Assembly (NCBI RefSeq): GCF_001679725.1
Contig: NZ_CP016282.1
Coordinates: 744,001 to 808,000, forward strand
Direction: 5' to 3'
Source: Cryobacterium arcticum
Lineage (GTDB): Bacteria > Actinomycetota > Actinomycetes > Actinomycetales > Microbacteriaceae
Length of the DNA: 64,000 nt
Positions 57,742 to 64,000 of this stretch are shown piece after piece. Position numbers and translations under genes: made by a program. How positions within the stretch are numbered: position 1 is the stretch's first letter; each line of letters opens with the position of its first letter. The notes under the pieces are model-generated. The model saw only the letters and a program-made list of their open reading frames with translations, did no database searches and was not told where the DNA came from.

Positions 57742-57747
57742 TAGAAT
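57742..57747 (+). promoter_or_regulatory. Second sigH promoter: -10 hexamer TAGAAT, leaderless
   Basis: TAGAAT (five of six matches to TATAAT) ends 8 nt before ATG 57756. It would give a basal, leaderless mRNA encoding the short SigH isoform. Confidence 0.55.
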
Positions 57748-57755
57748 TGCCCGTG

Positions 57756-58373
57756 ATGACAACAGATACGACTGATATGCGGGACCTGTTCGAAGCACAG
57801 GCCATGCCGTTCATCGACCAGCTGTACGCAGCGGCGATGCGCATGACGCGGAACCCCTCTGACGCGCAGGACCTGGTGCAGGAAACCTTCGTCAAGGCGT
57901 TCGCATCGTTCAAGCAGTTCGAGCAGGGCACCAACCTCAAGGCCTGGCTGTACAGGATCCTGACGAACACCTTCATCAACACCTATCGCAAGAAGCAGCG
58001 CGAGCCCTACCAGGGCACCATCGACGACCTCGAGGACTGGCAGCTGGGCGGGGCGGAATCCACGACGGCGACGTCGAGCCGTTCCGCGGAGGCCGAGGCC
58101 ATCGACCACCTGCCCGACAGTGCCGTCAAGGACGCCCTCCAGTCGATTCCCGAGGACTTCCGCCTGGCGGTGTACTTCGCCGACGTCGAAGGCTTCTCCT
58201 ATCAGGAGATCGCCGAGATCATGAAGACGCCCATCGGAACGGTGATGAGCCGTCTGCACCGGGGGCGCCGGCTGCTGCGCGATCTGCTGTCCGGTTACGC
58301 CCTCGAGCGTGGCCTGGGCGGCAACCAGACAGGCACGAGCACGAAGAAGACATCCGGGAGCACAGGAAAATGA
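57756..58373 (+). CDS. sigH: ECF sigma factor SigH/SigR (with possible longer isoform from GTG 57684)
   Basis: A 205-residue extracytoplasmic-function sigma factor. Region 2 ([33 protein letters not shown]) and region 4 ([42 protein letters not shown]) are complete. It directs the thiol-oxidative stress regulon and is held by the anti-sigma factor encoded next (ATGA overlap). Two starts are credible: ATG 57756, 8 nt after a housekeeping -10 and hence leaderless, and GTG 57684, in frame, with GGGAGG 5 nt upstream and read only from the SigH-type promoter at 57562. The latter adds 24 residues, as in the unstable SigR' of Streptomyces. Residues at the very N-terminus are otherwise normal. Confidence 0.94.
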   Translation: MTTDTTDMRDLFEAQAMPFIDQLYAAAMRMTRNPSDAQDLVQETFVKAFASFKQFEQGTNLKAWLYRILTNTFINTYRKKQREPYQGTIDDLEDWQLGGAESTTATSSRSAEAEAIDHLPDSAVKDALQSIPEDFRLAVYFADVEGFSYQEIAEIMKTPIGTVMSRLHRGRRLLRDLLSGYALERGLGGNQTGTSTKKTSGSTGK

Positions 58374-58612
58374 CCGATTGCGGTTGCGAGAAGGCCAAGG
58401 CCGAACTCGAAGAGTATCTGCACAACGAACTCCGCAAGGAGGACGCCCTCGACATTCGTGAGCACCTCGAGCACTGCCCCGACTGCCGGAGCGAGCACAA
58501 CGTGGGCCGCACCCTCACCGATGTGATGCAGCGTGCCTGCAAGGAGACCGCGCCGGAAGACCTGCGCGACCAGGTGCTGCTGCGACTGCGCGCCATCCAG
58601 TCGGCGCACTAG
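58370..58612 (+). CDS. rshA: Zinc-containing anti-sigma factor RshA/RsrA
   Basis: An 80-residue redox-sensitive anti-sigma factor of the ZAS family. The zinc motif is H32-x3-C36-x2-C39 (HLEHCPDC), with additional cysteines C4 and C6 near the N-terminus and C57 later. Oxidation forms disulfides, expels zinc and releases SigH. The gene overlaps sigH by ATGA, so both are made in fixed ratio. Length and motif are exactly as in RsrA/RshA. A hairpin that may end transcription follows within 20-45 bp. Confidence 0.95.
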   Translation: MTDCGCEKAKAELEEYLHNELRKEDALDIREHLEHCPDCRSEHNVGRTLTDVMQRACKETAPEDLRDQVLLRLRAIQSAH

Positions 58613-58627
58613 CGCCGTAGCTCACCC

Positions 58628-58655
58628 GGCGCGGGCGGATCAGCCGATCCGCGCC
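58628..58655. terminator. GC-rich hairpin between rshA and the Asp23-like gene
   Basis: GGCGCGG-GC-GGATC and GATCCGCGCC form a 12-bp stem with a two-base bulge and a short AGCC loop. It lies after rshA and overlaps the end of the convergent gene. There is no U-tract, so the call is tentative. Confidence 0.35.
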
Positions 58656-58969
58656 ACCGTCACTTCGATGGCCGTCACGGCAGGGTCGCCGGACTCCACG
58701 AAGTACTCCTGAATGGTGTCGTAGACCTTGCGGCACACCTCGGTGGCGGCTCCGGCGTCCGCGACGCCGATCGACACGGATGCGGTGACGCCCTCGTCGG
58801 TCTCCGTGAGCGCCACGAACTCCGGGTCCCTGGGCTTCTGCGTGAGCGCCCCGACCACGTGGTTCAGCACGGCCGTGAGGACCGGCGTGGCCGGATAGAC
58901 CTCGTCGACGCCGGGGACCTGCTCGACGACAGCGGCCAGTTCGGCGCTGCGGTTCGTTGTGGTGCTCAT
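58640..58969 (-). CDS. Short Asp23/Gls24-like protein
   Basis: A 109-residue cytosolic protein that appears to be a compact relative of the Asp23/Gls24 envelope-stress family: ELAAVVEQVPGVDEVYPATP resembles the conserved REVEGV block and VTASVSIGVADAG its beta strand, followed by CRKVYDTIQEYF and a terminal VTVARIG. ATG 58969 is chosen because a longer version would extend through the divergent promoter region. It is divergent from a canonical Asp23/Gls24 gene across 317 bp that hold a small palindrome. The two may form a complex. The family assignment is moderate. Confidence 0.65.
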   Translation of the reverse strand: MSTTTNRSAELAAVVEQVPGVDEVYPATPVLTAVLNHVVGALTQKPRDPEFVALTETDEGVTASVSIGVADAGAATEVCRKVYDTIQEYFVESGDPAVTAIEVTVARIG

Positions 58970-59286
58970 GGCGTCTCCAGTCTGACGGATCGTGTGGGCC
59001 AGATCAGTGTAGATCCCCGGGCCCCAAAAAAACTTTCCTGCCAATTTCGTGACGAACCGGCCGGTGTGTGCGTCATAACTATGACGATGCCAATCCTGCC
59101 CCGATTCGGGGCTGAGAATCGGCCTTGAGAAATCGTCGACAACTTCCCCCATATTCGTCAGACTCCAGCCCCCAGTGCGGGCGTTGCGGACACCAGGACC
59201 GGCGCTCGGCGCCATCGCCAGCCCGAGCGTGGCGAGCCGATCGCCGGCATTTCCGGTGGCCCATCCGAACCAAGGAGAACTCCCAG
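58970..59286. promoter_or_regulatory. Divergent intergenic region with palindrome CGTCATA-AC-TATGACG
   Basis: The 16-bp perfect palindrome lies at 59071-59086, midway between two divergent stress-type genes. An A-tract (seven A residues) lies at 59026-59032. No coding sequence, RNA gene or consensus housekeeping promoter was recognised. Confidence 0.5.
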
Positions 59287-59742
59287 ATGAACAGCATCAG
59301 TTCCGACCAGCCGCGCTCGTCGACGACCCTGCCGGCCAGCGCCGGCGCGGTCTCAGACGCGTCCGCGGAGCGGGTCGGCGAAGGGGAGACCACGATCAAG
59401 GACGGTGTCATCGCCAAGGTCGCCAGCCTGGCCGTGCGCGAGGTTGAGGGCGTCCATGCCCTGGGCAGCGTGCCCACCCGGGCGCTCGGCGCGATCCTCG
59501 ACGCCGTGACCAGCACCGACGCCAACCCCGGTGTCTCGATCGAGCTCGATGACGACGGCGTCACGGTGCAGATCGTGCTGGTTGCCGGATACCCGGTTTC
59601 CCTGACCGCACTCGCCGGCCAGGTGCGGTCATCCGTCACCCGGGCCATCGAGGGGCTGGTGGGCATGCCCGTCTCCGCCGTGAACGTGACCATCACAGAC
59701 ATTTACGTGGCCGAAGAGCAGGTCGACAATGGCGTCGACTGA
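59287..59742 (+). CDS. Asp23/Gls24 family envelope stress response protein
   Basis: A 151-residue protein with a low-complexity, Ser/Ala-rich N-terminus (about 1-30) and a complete Asp23/Gls24 domain: TTIKDGVIAKVASLAVREVEGVHALG, VSIELDDDGVTVQIVLVAGYPVSLTALAGQVRSSV, and VSAVNVTITDIYV. The family includes alkaline-shock proteins that attach to the membrane through small partners such as AmaP or GlsB. Here a GlsB-type gene follows after 103 bp. The ATG has AAGGAG upstream at a workable distance. Confidence 0.92.
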   Translation: MNSISSDQPRSSTTLPASAGAVSDASAERVGEGETTIKDGVIAKVASLAVREVEGVHALGSVPTRALGAILDAVTSTDANPGVSIELDDDGVTVQIVLVAGYPVSLTALAGQVRSSVTRAIEGLVGMPVSAVNVTITDIYVAEEQVDNGVD

Positions 59743-59845
59743 CTCTCCGGCCACGTAATCAAGCCGGCTCCCCAGAGCCCGGTCGAACGAGCACAGCGCG
59801 TTCGAATGACCAGCAGTACCCACACCAACAGAAAAGAGACACTCC

Positions 59846-60109
59846 ATGGGGTTCTTCGGATTCCTTCTTCTCGGCCTCCTCGCCGGTGCCATCGCCAAGC
59901 TCATCCTCCCGGGCAACCAGGGCGGCGGCTGGTTCGTCACGCTTCTGCTCGGCGTCGTCGGCGCACTGCTCGGCGGGTTCCTCGGCAGCCTGCTCTTCAA
60001 CGCACCGCTCGAGGACTTCTTCTCCATCCAGACCTGGCTCCTGGCCATCGGTGGATCCATCATCGTTCTCCTCATCTACGGCCTCCTCGTGGGCCGTCGC
60101 AAGGCGTAA
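59846..60109 (+). CDS. GlsB/YeaQ/YmgE family stress response membrane protein
   Basis: An 87-residue protein with three hydrophobic helices (about 2-19, 28-52, 62-82) separated by Gly-rich turns, matching the transglycosylase-associated/GlsB family: GLLAGAIAKLILPGNQGGG, then LGVVGALLGGFLGSLLF. It is small and membrane-embedded and is commonly found with Asp23/Gls24, which it may anchor. The ATG follows AAAAGAGACACTCC, a fair Shine-Dalgarno. A strong hairpin 25 bp after its stop ends the unit. Confidence 0.93.
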   Translation: MGFFGFLLLGLLAGAIAKLILPGNQGGGWFVTLLLGVVGALLGGFLGSLLFNAPLEDFFSIQTWLLAIGGSIIVLLIYGLLVGRRKA

Positions 60110-60133
60110 TTTCCTCCGGTCTTCTACCGGCAT

Positions 60134-60176
60134 GACAGGCGGCACACCGAACCCACGGGTTCGGGTGCCGCCTGTC
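60134..60176 (+). terminator. Hairpin after the GlsB gene
   Basis: GACAGGCGGC pairs with GCCGCCTGTC (10 bp) and, after a small internal loop, CCGAACCC with GGGTTCGG (8 bp), with loop AC. No U-tract follows. Confidence 0.65.
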
Positions 60177-60234
60177 GGCGTTCCGGGCCCGGTCTTCCAA
60201 CTTTCGGTCGATGCCCGGATGGCGCACCCCGGTC

Positions 60235-60240
60235 TACTGT
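60235..60240 (+). promoter_or_regulatory. -10 hexamer TACTGT for the MMPL gene, leaderless
   Basis: TACTGT ends 7 nt before GTG 60248. This supports GTG rather than the adjacent ATG 60251 as the first codon. Confidence 0.4.
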
Positions 60241-60247
60241 CGGGACT

Positions 60248-62473
60248 GTGATGAAGACAACTGCCCCCGAGCCGCCCACGGATGCGGGCCGCCGGGCCCG
60301 GAAGACCGGCTCGTCCAGCAGGGTGCCGCTGTGGCTGCGCATCCTGATCCCCACCGCGCTGATCCTGATCTGGTTCGTGGTGTTCGGCGCCGGCGGAGCC
60401 TCGTTCGGCCGGATCAGCGACGTGTCCACGAACGACCAGGTGCAGCAGCTGCCCGCCAGCGCCGACGCCACCCGCGTGCAGGCGCTCCAGGCCGAGTTCC
60501 GCGGCGACGACGTGCTGCCCGGCGTGCTGGTCTACGAACGCGCCGGCGGCCTCACCGAGGCCGACCGCACGGCCATCACCGCGCAGGTCTCCGACCTGGC
60601 CGAGCTGGACGGTGTCGTCACCGAGAGCGTGTCACCGGCCATCTTCTCCGAGGACGGCGAGGCGGCTGAGGCGATCCTCACCCTCGACACCCAGGTGAAA
60701 CCGGCGGACACCGTGGAGTCCATCCGCGCCTACCTCGCCGACAACCCCATCGACGGGGTGGCCACCTACGTGACGGGCCCGGCCGGTCTCATCGCCGACC
60801 TCACCGGCGCCTTCGCCGGCATCGACGGTATCCTGCTGCTCACCGCGCTCGCGGCGGTGCTGGTGATCCTCGTGATCGTCTACCGGTCGCCGCTGCTGCC
60901 GTTGATCGTGCTGTTCACCAGCCTGGCGGCGCTGTGCGCATCCGTGCTCGTCGTGGTGGCCCTGGCCAGCGCCGACGTGCTGATCCTGACCGGGCAGACC
61001 CAGGGCATCCTGTTCATCCTGGTGATCGGTGCGGCCACCGACTACTCGCTGCTCTACGTGGCCAGGTTCCGTGAAGCGCTGCGGGACAACGCCACGAAGT
61101 GGGACGCCACCCTGGTGGCCCTGCGCGGCTCGTTCGAGCCGATCCTGGCCGCCGGCGGCACCGTGATCGTGGGCCTGCTCTGCCTGCTCTTCAGCGACCT
61201 CAACTCGAATAAGGCCCTCGGCCCCGTGGCGGCCATCGGCATCGCCTTCGCCCTGCTCAGCGCCCTGACCCTGCTGCCCGCGCTCATGCTCTGGGCCGGC
61301 CGTGCCGCCTTCTGGCCGGTGCGCCCGAAGCTCGGCTCCGCCCACCCCGGCCTCGACGGCGACAACGCCAAGGGAGTCTGGCCGTGGCTGGCCCGGCTGA
61401 TCAGCCGCCGCGCCCGGCTCATCTGGATCGCCTGCACCGTGCTGCTCGCGGTGGCCTCCATCGGGGCGTTCCAGTTCAAGGCGGACGGGGTCTCCCAGAG
61501 CGAGTTCGTGCTGGGCTCCTCGGAGGCCAGGGACGGCCAGGCCGTGGTCGGGGCGCATTTCCCCGGCGGCTCTGGCACCCCGGCCGTCGTGGTCGGTCCG
61601 GAGTCCGAGCTGCAGGCGATGACGGATGTGCTGCTGGCCAACGACGGCGTCGACTCGGTCACCGTGTTGTCCGAGGACTCCGTGAGCGGGTCGCTGCCGG
61701 TCACCGCCGACGGTGTGCAGGCGTTCGGCCCCCCGGGCACCCCCGCCGGGGACCCCACGGTGATCGACGGCGACGTCATGCTGCAGGCGACCCTCACCGA
61801 CGTGGGGGACTCGGCGGCGGCCGAGGAGACCGTGCGCGAGCTCCGGGTGGAACTCGACAACGTCACGGGCACCGTGCTCGTGGGCGGGACCACGGCCATC
61901 GCCGTGGACACCACCGACACGGCGATCCACGACCGCAACCTCATCATCCCGATCATCCTCGGGGTCATCCTGGTCATCCTGATGCTCCTGCTCCGGTCGA
62001 TACTGGCGCCGGTGCTGCTCGTGGCGACCGTGGTGCTCTCCTTCGCGGCGGCCCTCGGCGTGTCCTCCTGGGTCTTCGACGGCGTCCTCGGCTTCCCGGG
62101 CGCCGACCCGGTGGTGCCGCTCTACGGGTTCGTCTTCCTCGTCGCCCTGGGCATCGACTACAACATCTTCCTGATGACCCGGGTGCGGGAGGAGTCGATC
62201 CGGTTCGGCACCCGTCCGGGCATCCTGCGCGGCCTCGTGGCCACCGGCGGGGTGATCACCTCGGCCGGTCTGGTGCTCGCCGCGACGTTCGCCGCCCTGG
62301 GCGTGTTGCCGATCCTGTTCCTGGCGCAACTGGCGTTCATCGTGGCGTTCGGGGTGCTGCTGGACACCTTCCTGGTGCGGTCCCTGCTCGTGCCGGCGCT
62401 CGCGCACGACATCGGCCCGAAGATCTGGTGGCCGAGCAAGCTGGCCACCGCCTCACCGCGCGAAACCCTCTAG
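60248..62473 (+). CDS. MMPL family RND-type transporter
   Basis: A 741-residue membrane protein with the two-fold MMPL layout: helix 1 (about 22-42), an external domain, a bundle of five or six helices (about 185-370) including ATDYSLLYVARFREAL, helix 7, a second external domain (about 410-560), and a second bundle with LGIDYNIFLMTRVREE. The Asp-Tyr pairs in these motifs relay protons. MMPL proteins export lipids, glycolipids or drugs to the envelope; the substrate here is unknown. No TetR-type regulator is adjacent. A long hairpin terminator follows. Confidence 0.92.
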   Translation: MMKTTAPEPPTDAGRRARKTGSSSRVPLWLRILIPTALILIWFVVFGAGGASFGRISDVSTNDQVQQLPASADATRVQALQAEFRGDDVLPGVLVYERAGGLTEADRTAITAQVSDLAELDGVVTESVSPAIFSEDGEAAEAILTLDTQVKPADTVESIRAYLADNPIDGVATYVTGPAGLIADLTGAFAGIDGILLLTALAAVLVILVIVYRSPLLPLIVLFTSLAALCASVLVVVALASADVLILTGQTQGILFILVIGAATDYSLLYVARFREALRDNATKWDATLVALRGSFEPILAAGGTVIVGLLCLLFSDLNSNKALGPVAAIGIAFALLSALTLLPALMLWAGRAAFWPVRPKLGSAHPGLDGDNAKGVWPWLARLISRRARLIWIACTVLLAVASIGAFQFKADGVSQSEFVLGSSEARDGQAVVGAHFPGGSGTPAVVVGPESELQAMTDVLLANDGVDSVTVLSEDSVSGSLPVTADGVQAFGPPGTPAGDPTVIDGDVMLQATLTDVGDSAAAEETVRELRVELDNVTGTVLVGGTTAIAVDTTDTAIHDRNLIIPIILGVILVILMLLLRSILAPVLLVATVVLSFAAALGVSSWVFDGVLGFPGADPVVPLYGFVFLVALGIDYNIFLMTRVREESIRFGTRPGILRGLVATGGVITSAGLVLAATFAALGVLPILFLAQLAFIVAFGVLLDTFLVRSLLVPALAHDIGPKIWWPSKLATASPRETL

Positions 62474-62482
62474 CCGGGATAG

Positions 62483-62520
62483 GAAAAGGGCCGCACCCCC
62501 GAGGGGGTGCGGCCCTTTTC
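62483..62520. terminator. Perfect 18-bp bidirectional terminator
   Basis: GAAAAGGGCCGCACCCCC and GGGGGTGCGGCCCTTTTC pair perfectly around a 2-nt centre; the outer CTTTTC/GAAAAG supplies U-rich ends on both strands. It separates the convergent MMPL and 2-oxoglutarate dehydrogenase genes. Confidence 0.92.
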
Positions 62521-62546
62521 ACGTCCGGACGTCGAGCGCCGGACGC

Positions 62547-64000
62547 CTAGAGGGTGAGGGCGTTCTTGATCAGCTCGGCCTGCTCGGCGGCGTGGCGCTT
62601 GGCGGACCCGGCCGCCGGCGACGCCGACGCTGCACGGGAGAACAGGCGCACCTGACGACCCAGCTTGTCCTTGCCCGAGCTGCTGGTCTGGAGGTAGAAG
62701 AACGGCCAGGCGCCCTGGTTCTCCGGCTCGTCCTGCACCCAGGCCAGTTCGGCGTTGGGGTACTGGTCGGCGACCTGCTTGAGCTCGGCGCCCGGCAGCG
62801 GGTAGAACTGCTCCATGCGCACGAGCGCGATCTCGGGGTTCGGGTTCTTCTCGAGGTCGGCCAACAGGTCGTAGTAGAGCTTGCCGGCCATGAACAGCAC
62901 CCGCTTGACGGCGGACTTGTCCTGGATCCGGGCGTCGTCGATCACCGGTTCGAACTTGCCGCTGGTGAAGTCGGCGACGGGACTGGTGGCCCCACGCAGA
63001 CGGAGCATCGACTTCGGGGTGAAGACGATCAGCGGGCGGCGCGGTCGCATGTACGCCTGACGGCGCAACAGGTGGAAGTACGACGCCGGCGTGGACGGAC
63101 GGGCGACGGTCATGTTGTTCTCCGCGCACATCTGCAGGTACCGCTCGATGCGGGCCGAGGAGTGGTCCGGGCCCTGGCCCTCGTAGCCGTGCGGGAGCAG
63201 GAGCACGACGCTGGAACGCTGGCCCCACTTCTGCTCGGCCGAGGAGATGAACTCGTCGATGATGGTCTGGGCGCCGTTGGCGAAGTCGCCGAACTGGGCC
63301 TCCCAGAGCACCAGGGCGTCGGCACGTTCCACCGAGTAGCCGTATTCGAAGCCCATGGCGGCGTATTCGCTGAGCAGCGAGTCGTAGATCCAGAACCGGG
63401 CCTGGTTCTCGCTCAGGTTCGCCAGCGGCAACCATTCCTGGCCGTTGACCCGGTCGTGCAGCACGGCGTGCCGTTGCACGAAGGTGCCGCGGCGGGCGTC
63501 CTGGCCCGCGAAGCGCACCGGGGTGCCCTCCAGCAGCACCGAGCCGAGCGCCAGCAGTTCGCCGAAGCTCCAGTCGATGTTGCCGTTGCGGCTCATGTCC
63601 AGGCGCTTCTGCAGCAGCTGCTGCAGCTTGGAGTGCACGGTGAAGCCGGCGGGCTTGTTGTTGAAGGTGTCGCCGATCAGGTGCACGACGCTCTCCGGCA
63701 CCCCGGTGGTGAGAGGTTCGCCGACGGCGTCCTCCTGCGCGGCCGCGTTGGAGAGTTCCCGGTGAGCGGCGGCGGCGTCGCTCGTGATGATCGGGATCGA
63801 CGCGGTCTGCGCCGCGTGGGTCTCCATGAAGGCCCGCTCGAGGCGGTCCTGGAAGTCGGCGTGGGCCGCTTCGAACTCCGCCTGGGTGATGTCACCACGG
63901 CCGACCAGCGCCTCGGTGTAGAGCTTCCGCACGCTGCGCTTGGCCTCGATGAGGTTGTACATCAGCGGCTGGGTCATCGACGGGTCGTCGCCCTCGTTGT
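62547..64000 (-). CDS. kgd: Multifunctional 2-oxoglutarate decarboxylase/dehydrogenase E1 (C-terminal part, 5' end outside window)
   Basis: The C-terminal 483 or so residues of the large actinobacterial 2-oxoglutarate dehydrogenase E1 (Kgd/OdhA), a thiamine-diphosphate enzyme of the TCA cycle; the reading frame continues past the right edge. Recognisable blocks are DWSFGELLALGSVLLEGTPVRFAGQDARRGTF, EYAAMGFEYGYSVE, EAQFGDFANGAQTIIDEFI, LLPHGYEGQGPDHSSARIERYLQ and LIVFTPKSMLR, all part of the transketolase-type pyrimidine-binding and C-terminal domains. An internal ATG at 63977 is not the start because open coding sequence precedes it. The gene is followed by a bidirectional terminator. Confidence 0.95.
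   Translation of the reverse strand, partial: NEGDDPSMTQPLMYNLIEAKRSVRKLYTEALVGRGDITQAEFEAAHADFQDRLERAFMETHAAQTASIPIITSDAAAAHRELSNAAAQEDAVGEPLTTGVPESVVHLIGDTFNNKPAGFTVHSKLQQLLQKRLDMSRNGNIDWSFGELLALGSVLLEGTPVRFAGQDARRGTFVQRHAVLHDRVNGQEWLPLANLSENQARFWIYDSLLSEYAAMGFEYGYSVERADALVLWEAQFGDFANGAQTIIDEFISSAEQKWGQRSSVVLLLPHGYEGQGPDHSSARIERYLQMCAENNMTVARPSTPASYFHLLRRQAYMRPRRPLIVFTPKSMLRLRGATSPVADFTSGKFEPVIDDARIQDKSAVKRVLFMAGKLYYDLLADLEKNPNPEIALVRMEQFYPLPGAELKQVADQYPNAELAWVQDEPENQGAWPFFYLQTSSSGKDKLGRQVRLFSRAASASPAAGSAKRHAAEQAELIKNALTL

Noticed and set aside
60632..62407. Antisense reading frame of 591 codons over the MMPL transporter gene
   Set aside because: His/Arg/Gly/Gln-rich shadow of a membrane-protein gene with no domain or start signal.

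Overview
The window is high-GC DNA from an actinobacterium, most likely of the family Microbacteriaceae and plausibly Cryobacterium. This rests on WhiB-family regulators, the MtrA-MtrB-LpqB module, the SigH-type sigma factor with a zinc anti-sigma factor, actinobacterial conserved genes (DUF3499, DUF5719, DUF6459), widespread ATGA/GTGA gene overlaps, many apparently leaderless promoters, and the 16S rRNA sequence. The genus is recall only and was not searched. No tRNA gene, CRISPR array, prophage or insertion sequence was recognised.

Layout. 1-6.3 kb: end of an FAD oxidoreductase, an acyl-CoA dehydrogenase, manA, a GlxA-type regulator with a palindromic operator, galE and a WhiB2-type regulator. 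6.4-11 kb: a large membrane glycosyltransferase and a DUF5719 protein. 11-21 kb: an accessory-looking block holding a sugar-nucleotide epimerase, a two-component system, a translationally coupled GT2 / DUF2064 / methyltransferase run, a five-helix Sec/Tat-type molybdopterin oxidoreductase with a small membrane partner, and two polytopic glycosyltransferases (GT87-like and GT39-like). 21-23 kb: short repeats, a lipoprotein, a degenerate zincin-like protein and DUF3499. 23.3-29.0 kb: a complete rRNA operon (promoter, 16S, spacer without tRNA, 23S, 5S, terminator) with recognisable processing stems. 29.0-29.6 kb: an array of nine short imperfect palindromes. 29.7-37 kb: RDD, SpoIIM, DUF58, MoxR, DUF4350, DUF4129 and a polytopic membrane protein. 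37-46 kb: mtrA-mtrB-lpqB, comF, hpf, secA and DUF6459. 46.6-52 kb: a conserved hypothetical, an excisionase-like HTH protein, a SAF/CpaB-like and a CpaE/MinD-like protein with an altered P-loop, and two membrane proteins. 52-58.6 kb: pdtaS, whiB1, bcp, rsgA, aroA, sigH and its anti-sigma factor. 58.6-62.5 kb: Asp23/Gls24 proteins, GlsB and an MMPL transporter. The end is the 3' part of the 2-oxoglutarate dehydrogenase/decarboxylase gene.

How it works together. Most of the window serves the cell envelope and its surveillance: sugar-nucleotide supply (manA, galE), lipid- or wall-linked glycan building (GT2, GT87, GT39), export (secA, MMPL) and sensing (MtrAB-LpqB, PdtaS, WhiB1, WhiB2, SigH). 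Three points stand out. The 11-21 kb glycosyltransferase/redox block has its own divergent two-component system and seems to split an otherwise conserved manA-whiB2-DUF5719-metallopeptidase-DUF3499 neighbourhood. The sigH region reproduces the two-promoter, two-isoform layout known for Streptomyces SigR. At least a dozen genes have a -10 hexamer 6-9 nt before the start codon, implying leaderless mRNAs.
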